A stretch of 14,464 nt of DNA from contig JAUYQE010000045.1 of assembly GCA_030695605.1 (NCBI GenBank), positions 1-14,464 of the forward strand, given 5' to 3'. Below the pieces are notes generated by a model. That model made no database searches, was not told where the DNA came from, and saw only the letters and a program-made list of their open reading frames with translations. The DNA is from Nanobdellota archaeon. Lineage in GTDB: Archaea; Nanobdellota; Nanobdellia; Woesearchaeales; GW2011-AR9. A program made the position numbers and the translations under genes. Below, piece after piece: positions 1-6,129 of the stretch (its first letter is position 1; each line of letters starts with the position of its first letter).

Positions 1-85
1 GATGCTCATTGGGCCTCACCTCGTTTATGAGGCTCATGACTTTACCAAGACCCTAAAATGTCTAGCTAAAGAATTTCTATCTTTC

Positions 86-124
86 GCAATTCATCACCAA
101 CGCTAAAGCGTGGTGATTTCTTGC
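86..124. repeat. Imperfect hairpin, possible IS200/IS605 end
   Basis: The core stem pairs 93-103 with 108-117 around a TAAA loop, with one bulged A. Outer GCAA (86-89) and TTGC (121-124) extend it across a small internal loop. Hairpins of this form, with a short A-rich loop and flanked by TTC and TTGC, are common at the right ends of IS200/IS605 elements. No transposase is visible, so this may be a remnant or the edge of an element beginning outside the window. Confidence 0.4.
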
Positions 125-183
125 TCAAAAGTTATTTAAAACCAGAAAAGCGATACAAATCTTTAAATCGAAATTTGGGGTTT

Positions 184-215
184 GGAGCCGTCATACTTCA
201 AAGTATGGCGGTTTC
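184..215. repeat. 15-bp hairpin with two-base loop
   Basis: Bases 184-198 pair with 201-215 around the loop CA. As RNA all 15 pairs form, three of them G-U wobbles, and the inner seven pairs around the loop are perfect Watson-Crick. It lies about 85 bases downstream of the MutY-like gene on the minus strand, so it could stabilise or end that transcript. It could also be a second IS200/IS605-type hairpin. Confidence 0.4.
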
Positions 216-273
216 AAGCTTTTAATCTTTCAGAACATTCCGTGAAGAGCCTCTTTAAATTAATTCTGGTAGC

Positions 274-279
274 AAAAAA
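274..279 (-). terminator. T6 run after MutY-like gene
   Basis: On the minus strand a run of six T residues follows the stop codon of the MutY-like gene by about 20 bases. Archaeal RNA polymerase commonly stops at T-runs without needing a hairpin. The call rests on position and composition only. Confidence 0.3.
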
Positions 280-299
280 TCGAGGACCTGTTCCTTTTT

Positions 300-1103
300 T
301 TACTGCTTGAAGAACACTCTGCCTTCCCGGAGCTGCAAGAGCCCTTCCTTTTCCATCTCTTGAAGTAACTCTTTGATCCAAGATTTTTCTTTCTGCCATT
401 GCCGTGCTAATTGCTGCAATGTGGGATTCTTCCCGTCCACCAGTACTTTCAGCACTGCTCCCCGATACTGCCGCCGGGATCCCTGAAACCGGCTCTGCCG
501 GGAAAGCGGCCGGATGCCGGAACTCTTCGCCGTGAGATGGAGTGCCCCATAATCCATCAAAGCATTGTGCCAGTCCCGACTTTTTCCGGACGGCAGCAGT
601 TTCCGAGCAAGTTCTAAAAGCTCTTCGGCACTGCTTTCTTCGGATAAGCCAAATTCATGAATCAAAATGCGGCGGATGTTCGTATCAATGGCCGCTTCAT
701 CTTTATTGAACGCAAAAATGAGGAGGGAACGGGAGGTATATGCTCCAATACCCGGCAATTGCTGCAGCTCTTCTGCCGTCTGCGGGAAATTTCCTTGTGC
801 AACAATCTGCTGTGCTGCTTGCTGCAGGTACAAAGCACGCCGATTATACCCCAAGCCCGACCAGGCTTTCAACACGGCGGCAGGAGAAGCTTTCGCCAAT
901 GCCTCCATCATGGGAAAGGTGTCCAGAAAAGTCCGATATTTTGGAATAACGCGATCCACCTGCGTTTGTTGCAGCATTACTTCGGAAACAAGAATATGAT
1001 AGGGATCCGTCGTTTTCCGCCATGGCAAGTCACGCTTATGCTCTGCATACCACGATAACAGAAAGCGCCGGAAAGCCGCAATCTTTTGTGATGGGGCGGT
1101 CAT
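300..1103 (-). CDS. MutY-like A/G-specific adenine DNA glycosylase without iron-sulfur cluster
   Basis: Predicted base-excision repair glycosylase of the HhH-GPD superfamily, 267 residues. The MutY signature LPWR at 26-29 is followed by SEVMLQQTQV at 40-49, which contains the expected catalytic Glu41. The helix-hairpin-helix LPGIGAYTS is at 116-124 and the catalytic Asp140 lies in IDTNIRR. Tyr122 stands where bifunctional endonuclease III has its lyase Lys, as in monofunctional MutY. The segment ALMDYGAL (181-188) normally leads into the Cys-x6-Cys-x2-Cys-x5-Cys iron-sulfur loop. Here that loop has no cysteines, and the whole protein has none. The C-terminal NUDIX-like 8-oxoG-recognition domain of full-length MutY (about 350 residues) is absent; a short, possibly winged-helix tail replaces it. 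The ATG lies one base past the stop of the upstream hydrolase gene, so the two are probably co-transcribed. It could be another HhH-GPD specificity, but the MutY-type motif string favours adenine glycosylase. Confidence 0.85.
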   Translation of the reverse strand: MTAPSQKIAAFRRFLLSWYAEHKRDLPWRKTTDPYHILVSEVMLQQTQVDRVIPKYRTFLDTFPMMEALAKASPAAVLKAWSGLGYNRRALYLQQAAQQIVAQGNFPQTAEELQQLPGIGAYTSRSLLIFAFNKDEAAIDTNIRRILIHEFGLSEESSAEELLELARKLLPSGKSRDWHNALMDYGALHLTAKSSGIRPLSRQSRFQGSRRQYRGAVLKVLVDGKNPTLQQLARQWQKEKSWIKELLQEMEKEGLLQLREGRVFFKQ

Positions 1104-1104
1104 C

Positions 1105-1557
1105 TTACAGCACCTCCACGACGACGAAAATGACTAAAGCGAGAAAAAAAAGCTGCTCGGCGAAGCTTCCGACGCGGAAGGGCCCCCGAACTTTCCAGGA
1201 AGAAAAAGGCCAAAAGGGTGCTATCCCTTGCCGCGTTAGGCCATCAAGAATGATATGGCTGGCATATCCCAGAAGCAATCCCCAGCCGAGAGCGGGCTGG
1301 CCCAGAACCTGCAATAAAAATGTCAGGCCCAGAAAGCAGGGTAAGGAATGAAAAAAGCCGCGATGCTTGGCAAAAAAAGCAATAAGAATTCCGACCATTC
1401 CCGCCCAGCGATTGACTTTGCTATGCTGCTCATCGATATCCGGAAGGATGCTGCCGAGCAGGATGCCCAGAAAAAGCCAGAGTTTAGCAGCAGGAAAAAA
1501 ATTGCTGAGGAAAAAGAAGAAAGCTATGCCCGCAAGGATGTGCGTGTGGAAGAGCAT
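1105..1557 (-). CDS. YdjM/DUF457-type membrane-bound metal-dependent hydrolase
   Basis: A 150-residue integral membrane protein of the LexA-regulated YdjM/DUF457 family of predicted metal-dependent hydrolases. The expected metal-ligand motifs appear in order: an N-terminal histidine pair at 4 and 6, LPDID at 38-42, HRGFFHS at 65-71, and GYASHIILDGLT at 97-108 followed by G-I-A-P-F-W-P-F. Hydrophobic helices separate these motifs. Family members are predicted to act on membrane-associated substrates, but the reaction is unknown. The gene is first in a two-gene unit with the MutY-like gene, which starts one base after its stop. A TATA box 26 nt upstream of the ATG implies a leaderless mRNA. Pairing with a repair gene suggests a link to DNA damage, but that is inference. 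Confidence 0.85.
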   Translation of the reverse strand: MLFHTHILAGIAFFFFLSNFFPAAKLWLFLGILLGSILPDIDEQHSKVNRWAGMVGILIAFFAKHRGFFHSLPCFLGLTFLLQVLGQPALGWGLLLGYASHIILDGLTRQGIAPFWPFSSWKVRGPFRVGSFAEQLFFLALVIFVVVEVL

Positions 1558-1578
1558 GAAAGAAAGAAAGAGAAAGAA

Positions 1579-1586
1579 TATTTAAA
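1579..1586 (-). promoter_or_regulatory. TATA box for 1105-1557 / 300-1103 operon
   Basis: TTTAAATA on the minus strand is centred about 26 nt upstream of the ATG at 1557. That is the usual archaeal TATA-to-start-site distance, so transcription should begin at or next to the start codon. Confidence 0.6.
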
Positions 1587-1607
1587 AACTGCGGGGGCTA
1601 ACTCTCA

Positions 1608-1739
1608 TTAGCTGCGGCGCTCATGAAGCTCGTCTCTCGCAAACACTATTCTGCCGGTTCGGAAACCGCGTTCCATCCAGGCGAGCTGGCGCTCGGCAGG
1701 CTCTTTTGTTGCAATTCTTGAAAAGAAGATCTCTCCCAT
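1608..1739 (-). CDS. Small basic/charged protein, 43 aa, function unknown
   Basis: An ATG-to-TAA frame encoding 43 residues that begins MGEIFFSRIA and ends RDELHERRS. I do not recognise it. It is rich in Arg and Glu (about nine basic and seven acidic residues), has no cysteine or membrane segment, and is probably a helical cytoplasmic protein. The main support is its promoter: a strong TATA box centred 26 nt before the ATG, the same geometry as at neighbouring leaderless genes. It fills the gap between the RPA gene (stop at 1813) and the hydrolase promoter. No Shine-Dalgarno sequence is needed if the transcript is leaderless. The alternative is that the promoter drives a non-coding RNA and the frame is fortuitous. 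Confidence 0.5.
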   Translation of the reverse strand: MGEIFFSRIATKEPAERQLAWMERGFRTGRIVFARDELHERRS

Positions 1740-1760
1740 GAAAGCAGTTAGAAGCCAAGC

Positions 1761-1769
1761 TTATAAAAA
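1761..1769 (-). promoter_or_regulatory. TATA box for small ORF 1608-1739
   Basis: TTTTTATAA on the minus strand, preceded by a GGGAACC stretch, is centred about 26 nt upstream of the ATG at 1739. The spacing predicts a leaderless transcript that starts at the small gene. Confidence 0.6.
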
Positions 1770-1776
1770 GGTTCCC

Positions 1777-1793
1777 AAAAATAAACTCAAAAA
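1777..1793 (-). terminator. Paired T5 runs after RPA gene
   Basis: On the minus strand two runs of five T residues lie 20 to 37 bases beyond the RPA stop codon. They also sit just upstream of the next promoter. T-rich stretches of this kind are plausible archaeal terminators. Confidence 0.35.
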
Positions 1794-1812
1794 TCCTGCT
1801 GGTGAGAACCGC

Positions 1813-2763
1813 TTACTCAACCATCGAAGTATTCTGCTCCAGCCGCGCCAGCTCCTCTTCCGGCTTGGCTTTCTCCACAAATCGGACGTGAAGCTCCAGG
1901 CGATTGAAATAGTCGTCTTTCTTTACCCTGCCCGTGAGTTTGAGCTGTTCGCCGAGCAGATCCGTTTTGACATCTTCAAAAGCAGCCATGTTTTCTTTGA
2001 ACGGAAGCATCTCTTCTTCACTTTTTCCCAGCAGATGGTGCACCTGCTGCTTCCAGAACACGGTGCGAATGGTTCCCGTGCCATCGTCCAGAACCAGATT
2101 TAATACATAAGAAGTTTCCGCAGGCTTCCCTTCGGCTGCCGCTCGCTGAAAAAAGCGCGGATCGAAGACTTGTACCACCGTCCCGAGAAGCTCCACCTGC
2201 TCTTCGCCGCCCTGCAGCTCTTGGATCTGCTTGCGCTCCTGCAGCATCGCCGCGCGCACGTTTGAAACAGTTTCCCCTTCCGGATTGATAGCTAGCTCCC
2301 CTAATTTCCCCAAATGGATCTCTTTGCCCCCGCGGTTTTCCCGGACGTACGCATCTTTCACGAGGACAATGTCATCTTCATTGACGGTGCTTACTAAATC
2401 AACCTGCTCGTTCCACAGCACCAGGCGGATGCTGCCGGTTTCATCGCCAATAATCAAAGAACACACTTTTCCTTCTCGCTCTTCTTTCTTAAAAGTGTTC
2501 ACGTCAAACTTCCGCAGCACTTTTCCAACGGTGGAGACTTGCCGCATACCGGGATAGATTTCCTTGATTTTCAAGCGCTCTTTCTGCGGATCGACCAAAG
2601 GAATGCCCAGCTCGTTGGCAATAATGTGGGATGCGCCTTCTTCGCTGATCAGGCCGGAAAGGTCGTTAATCTTGGCTTTGATGCGCAGCTCGAGCTCTTC
2701 TTGCGTTATTTTTCCGGTGCTCAGAATCTTCTGCTTTAAATCGGCTAAAGGGATCTTGAACAT
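1813..2763 (-). CDS. Archaeal RPA-like ssDNA-binding protein with two OB folds
   Basis: A 316-residue replication protein A homologue predicted to bind and protect single-stranded DNA in replication, repair and recombination. Residues 1-65 match the archaeal RPA N-terminal region, including LSGLISEEGASHIIANELG at 35-53. OB fold A spans roughly 67-160 with the strand GDETGSIRLVLWNEQ at 106-120. OB fold B spans roughly 188-297 with LDDGTGTIRTVFWKQQ at 225-240. The D-x-T-G-(S/T)-I-R-x-V-x-W pattern repeats in both folds, as expected for DNA-binding OB domains. No C-terminal zinc finger is present, unlike euryarchaeal RPA41 proteins. The ATG follows a TATA box by about 26 nt, so the mRNA is probably leaderless and the gene has its own transcript. 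The acidic C-terminal tail (301-316) may contact partners, as such tails do in SSB/RPA families. Confidence 0.85.
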   Translation of the reverse strand: MFKIPLADLKQKILSTGKITQEELELRIKAKINDLSGLISEEGASHIIANELGIPLVDPQKERLKIKEIYPGMRQVSTVGKVLRKFDVNTFKKEEREGKVCSLIIGDETGSIRLVLWNEQVDLVSTVNEDDIVLVKDAYVRENRGGKEIHLGKLGELAINPEGETVSNVRAAMLQERKQIQELQGGEEQVELLGTVVQVFDPRFFQRAAAEGKPAETSYVLNLVLDDGTGTIRTVFWKQQVHHLLGKSEEEMLPFKENMAAFEDVKTDLLGEQLKLTGRVKKDDYFNRLELHVRFVEKAKPEEELARLEQNTSMVE

Positions 2764-2785
2764 GAATGGAAAAGGAAGAAAGAGG

Positions 2786-2792
2786 TTTATAA
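2786..2792 (-). promoter_or_regulatory. TATA box for RPA gene
   Basis: TTATAAA on the minus strand is centred 26 nt upstream of the ATG at 2763, the leaderless geometry seen at several genes in this window. Confidence 0.6.
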
Positions 2793-2836
2793 GGATTTAG
2801 ATAATGGAGTTATAGAGCTCGGAGATCTACAAAATC

Positions 2837-2860
2837 CTACCCAGAATCCAGCGCCATGCT
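2837..2860. repeat. Direct repeat copy A: relic of the 3' end of gene 4065-4931
   Basis: This 24-base stretch matches 4065-4088 at 22 positions in the same orientation. Read on the minus strand in the corresponding frame it gives LRVSMALDSG then TAG, against LRASVALDFG then TAG at the end of the 4065-4931 gene. The upstream codons for L and R keep the residues but differ in bases. It lies between the Fic stop codon and the RPA promoter. It therefore looks like the former 3' end of the secreted-protein gene, separated from the gene body by the Fic cassette. Confidence 0.7.
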
Positions 2861-2865
2861 GACTC

Positions 2866-3897
2866 TCAACTTTCAGAGACCGATGTCCGGCTTCTTTCTT
2901 GAGCAGAAGCTTTCAAGGCACTTCTCGGTGTTGTTTGCAAGGCCTCTTCCAGAATAGGCTTCCAGAACTTCGCCCAAGTTCTCATGTACGCTTGATACAT
3001 CAACTTAAGCAAAGGGGTAGTGTCCTGTTCATTGATGGCCCGCACCAGTGCCCGGCGATAGGCCGTAGACTGGCTTCCTCGAATGAGCAGCGGAGGATAG
3101 CCTTGCTGGAGAAATTGGTTCATCATGATCAGCCTTCCTAACCTGCTGTTCCCATCTTCAAAACCATGGACACTTTGAAAGTCAACATGGAAAAGAACAA
3201 TTCGCTCAAAATCATAAATGGTTCCTTTACTGTGATGATACTTTTTGATAGCATGCTGATACGATTTTCTGATGCTTTTCGGATCAACAGTGAGCGCTAA
3301 TCCTTGTACATCACCAAAAGTTACTTTTTTGGTTCTAAATTGGCCCGCAAAAGGATAAATCCCTTGATAAATCAGTTTATGGAGTTCCTGAATCTGTCGG
3401 GGATATCGCAGTTGCAGGATTTTCAGCTTTTGATAAGCGCTCTGTAATTGGTGATAAAGAGGAATATCTAATTGATGGACCCCCAGAATCCGCACCTTTT
3501 TTTTCTCATCCAGTGCTTTGGCGACATCGTAGCTGATGGTCCCCCCTTCCATAGCCATACTATTGACCAAAAACGTTCGCAGAAATTCATCGAGTACTTT
3601 CTTTCTTCTTTCCGGGGATAATAAACCAAGCAAAACTTGAAAATGCACTTTCTTTTCCTCAATAGCTGTTATTTGCTTTCCATAACAGAAGAATTTTGAA
3701 TACTGTTGCTTCTGGAGAGCCTCCACTTTCCAGGTAACGATGTTGCGAAGAGGCTCACGATTAACGACATCGAAGGGAAGGGCCGTCCCCTTTTTAGGGA
3801 CATAGAACGAGACTTTTCGAACGGTCTTGCCAACACGAAAACTGTGCTCAGTATACAAGTACTGTTGGCCTCTAATCGATTTATGGCGGATGAACAT
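2866..3897 (-). CDS. Fic-domain protein (predicted AMPylase/nucleotidyltransferase)
   Basis: A 343-residue Fic/DOC-superfamily protein predicted to transfer AMP or another phosphate-containing group from a nucleotide to a protein hydroxyl. The Fic active-site loop HGFEDGNSRLGR is at 244-255, matching H-x-F-x-(D/E)-G-N-x-R-x-x-R with catalytic His244 and a Ser where most members have Gly. SMAMEG at 113-118 fits the inhibitory-helix motif (S/T)-x-x-x-E-(G/N), so the enzyme is probably a self-inhibited class II Fic protein. AGQFRT at 184-189 fits the flap region before the core. The N-terminal 60 residues look like a separate small domain. No antitoxin partner is adjacent. The ATG is preceded by GGAG with very short spacing. 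The gene lies between copies of a 24-bp direct repeat and looks more AT-rich than its neighbours, both consistent with insertion. The target protein is unknown. Confidence 0.9.
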   Translation of the reverse strand: MFIRHKSIRGQQYLYTEHSFRVGKTVRKVSFYVPKKGTALPFDVVNREPLRNIVTWKVEALQKQQYSKFFCYGKQITAIEEKKVHFQVLLGLLSPERRKKVLDEFLRTFLVNSMAMEGGTISYDVAKALDEKKKVRILGVHQLDIPLYHQLQSAYQKLKILQLRYPRQIQELHKLIYQGIYPFAGQFRTKKVTFGDVQGLALTVDPKSIRKSYQHAIKKYHHSKGTIYDFERIVLFHVDFQSVHGFEDGNSRLGRLIMMNQFLQQGYPPLLIRGSQSTAYRRALVRAINEQDTTPLLKLMYQAYMRTWAKFWKPILEEALQTTPRSALKASAQERSRTSVSES

Positions 3898-4012
3898 ACT
3901 CCTACATCTCGGTGATTTTTAGCCATTGCCCGGCGGGGGCCATACCCTTTCTGGTACACTCTCCGTCGTTAATCCGATATTTTGGAGTTGGCAGTTACCC
4001 CTACAATTATGC

Positions 4013-4022
4013 TATTTTTAAA
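4013..4022 (-). promoter_or_regulatory. Possible TATA box for Fic gene
   Basis: TTTAAAAATA on the minus strand would place a start site near 3991, giving a leader of roughly 90 nt before the Fic ATG. A weaker AT-rich element at 3914-3921 lies too close to the ATG for standard spacing. The assignment is tentative. Confidence 0.3.
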
Positions 4023-4052
4023 GGTTTCGGAGAAAACGGTTTTACCCTGAAT

Positions 4053-4070
4053 GGGAGTAGCATACTACCC
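4053..4070 (-). terminator. Hairpin over the stop codon of gene 4065-4931
   Basis: GGG plus AGTA (4053-4059) pair with TACT plus CCC (4063-4070) with one bulged A, forming a seven-pair stem over the TAG stop. It lies at the very end of the 12-gene operon and may stabilise or end the transcript. No strong T-run follows, so the terminator role is weakly supported. Confidence 0.25.
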
Positions 4071-4088
4071 AAAATCCAGCGCCACGCT
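4065..4088. repeat. Direct repeat copy B: last codons of gene 4065-4931
   Basis: This 24-base segment matches 2837-2860 at 22 positions in direct orientation, and contains the final seven codons and stop of the secreted-protein gene. The two copies bracket the Fic gene and its upstream region, about 1.2 kb. The pattern suits site-specific insertion that rebuilt the 3' end of the target gene, or a partial tandem duplication. Confidence 0.7.
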
Positions 4089-4931
4089 CGCCCGCAGCCC
4101 TTCTCCCTGATAGCAGAAAGCTATCTTGCGGTCTTTTTCGGCAATTGGATAGAAACATGCTGAAGCTGACTGGCTCGCATCCGTCCGTAAACAGGGCCAG
4201 CAATTCACATAGGGAACCCAGCGTTCGCTGGGCAGGTTCGCCAGAACGCATGCACTCAAATCGGTTTCCGTGCGGCATTGCTCCACAAAAGCTGGAGCTT
4301 CCTGCCGGGCCTGGAAAAATTCGGAGAAGTCCGTTCCGCTGGGAACCCGAAAGCCGGGGTTATATGCATAACGAAAATAAAACGGCGGAGCAGCAGCCAC
4401 CGATTCGCCACTGCGATGGGGGGTGATGATAAAATTACTTGATGAGAAAGCAACTTCATGAGGTTCGTCAACAGTCCCCGAAGTAATAGCTTTCAATCCC
4501 TGGCTTTTACCAACGACATCCGAACCAGAGAGTGTTATTTCATAAGAAAGTGGCTGCCGTTCCTGCCACAACTCGGCATACTTCTGCTGGAAGGGCTCAT
4601 GCATATTCAGAGAGCAGTATCTTCCCTCGCGGTTCAGCAGCGGAATCCGTTCCGCAGGATTGCTCTCATCCAAGAACCCGCAGCCCAAGTCCATCGGCGT
4701 ATATGCAGCGCTGTTTATCCAATCTTTCGTTTCCATCATTACTTGCCGGGCCGCCGCGTCCAGCAGCAAGAGATCTTTATCTGCTTCCTGCAGCCCCCAG
4801 AGAAAATTGTTGTGCCAAACGCCCCGAATGCCCACGCCGGAGTCCGTGCCGATCAACAGATAGAACAGCCCCAACGCTCCTAGCACGCCCACGAAGAGGA
4901 TCCAATGAAATACGGCGCCGTGTTTGTTCAT
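4065..4931 (-). CDS. Membrane-anchored cysteine-containing ectodomain protein
   Basis: A 288-residue protein with an N-terminal MNKHG leader, a membrane helix at roughly 8-27, and an extracytoplasmic domain with eight cysteines, including a C-W-P-C motif near residue 248. I do not recognise a named domain. The segment after the helix (about 36-75) is amphipathic and helical, with LQEADKDLLLLDAAAR, which suggests packing against partner subunits. It is the last gene of the 12-gene operon, and its ATG overlaps the upstream stop by four bases (ATGA). The final codons are duplicated at 2837-2860 beyond the Fic gene, so the present C-terminus may have been rebuilt by insertion. Its role in a surface complex is inferred from context. 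Confidence 0.8.
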   Translation of the reverse strand: MNKHGAVFHWILFVGVLGALGLFYLLIGTDSGVGIRGVWHNNFLWGLQEADKDLLLLDAAARQVMMETKDWINSAAYTPMDLGCGFLDESNPAERIPLLNREGRYCSLNMHEPFQQKYAELWQERQPLSYEITLSGSDVVGKSQGLKAITSGTVDEPHEVAFSSSNFIITPHRSGESVAAAPPFYFRYAYNPGFRVPSGTDFSEFFQARQEAPAFVEQCRTETDLSACVLANLPSERWVPYVNCWPCLRTDASQSASACFYPIAEKDRKIAFCYQGEGLRASVALDFG

Positions 4932-5227
4932 CGTAATCCCTCTATAATCCGAAAGATAGGCTGTTCTTCTGGGGCGATAGTACGAATAGTTCTCAGGTTT
5001 TCATCCAGTTCTTGTTGCTGAAGCGCTTCTTCCTGCGGCAGCCGTACCTGCTGCGCTACCAAGAAATCTTCTCCCAGCGCCGTCCGCTCGACCAGCGTAT
5101 TGGTGCGCCGTTCCCGTGCCTCGGCTCCGCCCACAATGAATCCCTGCACAAAGAGCAGGATGAAAAAAAACACCACGACCGTAAAAATAAAATCAAAAAA
5201 ATCGTCCAGCATGGCTTTCTTGTTCAT
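4928..5227 (-). CDS. Small single-span membrane protein, MNKKA leader
   Basis: A 99-residue protein. The start was set at MNKKAMLDDF because it fits the N-terminal pattern of its neighbours and the spacing to the upstream stop (one base). A longer frame would run 57 bases into the upstream gene. After the short basic leader a very hydrophobic helix spans about 11-34. The remainder is a cysteine-free, Gln/Glu/Arg-rich segment predicted to be mostly helical, with a possible coiled coil at about 60-80. Its stop overlaps the next ATG (ATGA). The function is unknown; a structural subunit of the operon's complex is the natural inference. Confidence 0.75.
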   Translation of the reverse strand: MNKKAMLDDFFDFIFTVVVFFFILLFVQGFIVGGAEARERRTNTLVERTALGEDFLVAQQVRLPQEEALQQQELDENLRTIRTIAPEEQPIFRIIEGLR

Positions 5228-5228
5228 C

Positions 5229-5693
5229 TTAGATCTTCTCCTGCACGCCCATCTCCAGGGTGTCTTTGGTAAACTGCGTGCCATCCCAGACCAGCACGAT
5301 TCGAGTGACGTTGAAGTGGTCCGTCTTGAAATAATTGTTGGTGATAATGGTTTTCGCTGCTCTCTCTAAGGTCAAGCCAAAATTCATTTCTTTACGGTTT
5401 GCCGTCGTATGACAGGAAGCCAGTTGTTCGTCAGTAAACTTTCGGAGATCCACAACATTGCTATACACCCTTCCGGTTTCTACATCTTGATACGCCAGGC
5501 AATCGGCACTATGCAGGAAGCGGTACGCCAAGACTTCCGCCTGCAGTTTTGGTGGCACACTGGTCAGCGAGTTCAAATAGCCAGCCATGATGCCTCCTAC
5601 TGCCAAAGCGATCATGGTAATCACGACGCCGGCAATCATCCAGTAGATGTTCTTCCGCGCCACGTCAAAGGCGCTTTCGCCTTTTTTATTCAC
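5229..5693 (-). CDS. Pilin-like membrane-anchored protein, MNKKG leader
   Basis: A 154-residue protein that begins with GTG (MNKKGESAFDVARK). A 15-residue amphipathic stretch leads into a membrane helix at about 17-41. The ectodomain has two cysteines (about 65 and 94) likely to pair, and ends in a beta-rich segment such as NVTRIVLVWDGTQF. The GTG overlaps the upstream stop by four bases (GTGA), and a G-rich tract just before it may serve as ribosome-binding site. The K-K-G leader followed by a hydrophobic helix resembles archaeal class III signal peptides, although the helix starts later than in typical pilins. No named family was recognised. Confidence 0.75.
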   Translation of the reverse strand: MNKKGESAFDVARKNIYWMIAGVVITMIALAVGGIMAGYLNSLTSVPPKLQAEVLAYRFLHSADCLAYQDVETGRVYSNVVDLRKFTDEQLASCHTTANRKEMNFGLTLERAAKTIITNNYFKTDHFNVTRIVLVWDGTQFTKDTLEMGVQEKI

Positions 5694-6127
5694 GGCGACC
5701 CCCCCTCTAAACTCTCATCTGCAGTGCAAGCCCGAACAAAAAGGCTCTTCCCGTTCTTCGCCAGGCAGAGCTGCTCGGCATTTTCCACAAAGCCATCCAG
5801 CGTATAATCGCTGGGCAGCGAGAATTCCTGAGTGTTTCTCTGGGCTTCCGCATCGCCTTCTTTAAAGACGATAACTTGGCCTCTGCTGGCTTCTGAACTT
5901 ACTGCAATGGTGTACGCAGAAAGATTTTGTGGATATGCAACAACTGCATCTCCCGATACGCCGCTCAAGATGCTCAGCATCATTTCGATATCTTGGGCAA
6001 TGATAGTCTTGTGCACGCGCTCAGACTGCGCAAAATCTTTCGCAGCAAAGACTAACAGAGCACTTACTCCAAGAACTACCACCAGTTCAAAAATCATCAT
6101 CACGATGCTACTGCCTTTCTGGTTCAT
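5690..6127 (-). CDS. Pilin-like membrane-anchored protein, MNQKG leader
   Basis: A 145-residue protein with leader MNQKG followed immediately by a hydrophobic helix (about 7-28), the most pilin-like layout in the operon. Residues 29-60 continue as an amphipathic helix with alternating charged residues. The C-terminal part is a small mixed domain with two cysteines near 120 and 133 that are likely to be disulfide-bonded. It starts two bases after the upstream stop and ends in a GTGA overlap with the next gene. It is a candidate minor-pilin-like subunit. This rests on N-terminal architecture only. Confidence 0.75.
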   Translation of the reverse strand: MNQKGSSIVMMIFELVVVLGVSALLVFAAKDFAQSERVHKTIIAQDIEMMLSILSGVSGDAVVAYPQNLSAYTIAVSSEASRGQVIVFKEGDAEAQRNTQEFSLPSDYTLDGFVENAEQLCLAKNGKSLFVRACTADESLEGGSP

Positions 6128-6129
6128 CT

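Larger units (their letters stand above)
1..299. other. Intergenic region with no convincing gene; three hairpins
   Basis: I see no supported gene here. The stretch holds three inverted repeats: GCCTCA at 13-18 with TGAGGC at 28-33, a larger one at 86-124, and one at 184-215. An open frame runs from base 2 to about 106, but it ends inside the second hairpin and its translation is not recognisable. The arrangement resembles the non-coding right end of an IS200/IS605-type element whose transposase or TnpB gene would lie left of the window. That is inference from hairpin style only. Confidence 0.4.

Noticed and set aside
2..106. Open frame on the plus strand from the window edge, about 34 codons
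   Set aside because: It ends inside a hairpin, has no recognisable translation and no visible start context. It could be the tail of a gene to the left, but the support is too weak.
1590..1740. GC-rich stretch considered as a tRNA or structured RNA
   Set aside because: No cloverleaf with T-loop and anticodon arms could be drawn. The small-protein frame with a TATA box explains it better.
3669..3959. 96-codon minus-strand frame overlapping the start of the Fic gene
   Set aside because: It shares most of its length with the Fic frame, which carries clear motifs. It shows no domain or coding pattern of its own.
3912..4163. 83-codon plus-strand frame across the gap between the Fic gene and the secreted-protein gene
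   Set aside because: Its 3' part is antisense to the secreted-protein gene, and there is no Shine-Dalgarno or TATA box at the right spacing.
4532..4936. 134-codon plus-strand frame opposite the 4065-4931 gene
   Set aside because: It is antisense to a gene that fits the operon pattern. Its Arg/Ser/Pro-rich composition is typical of a shadow frame, and no promoter is seen.
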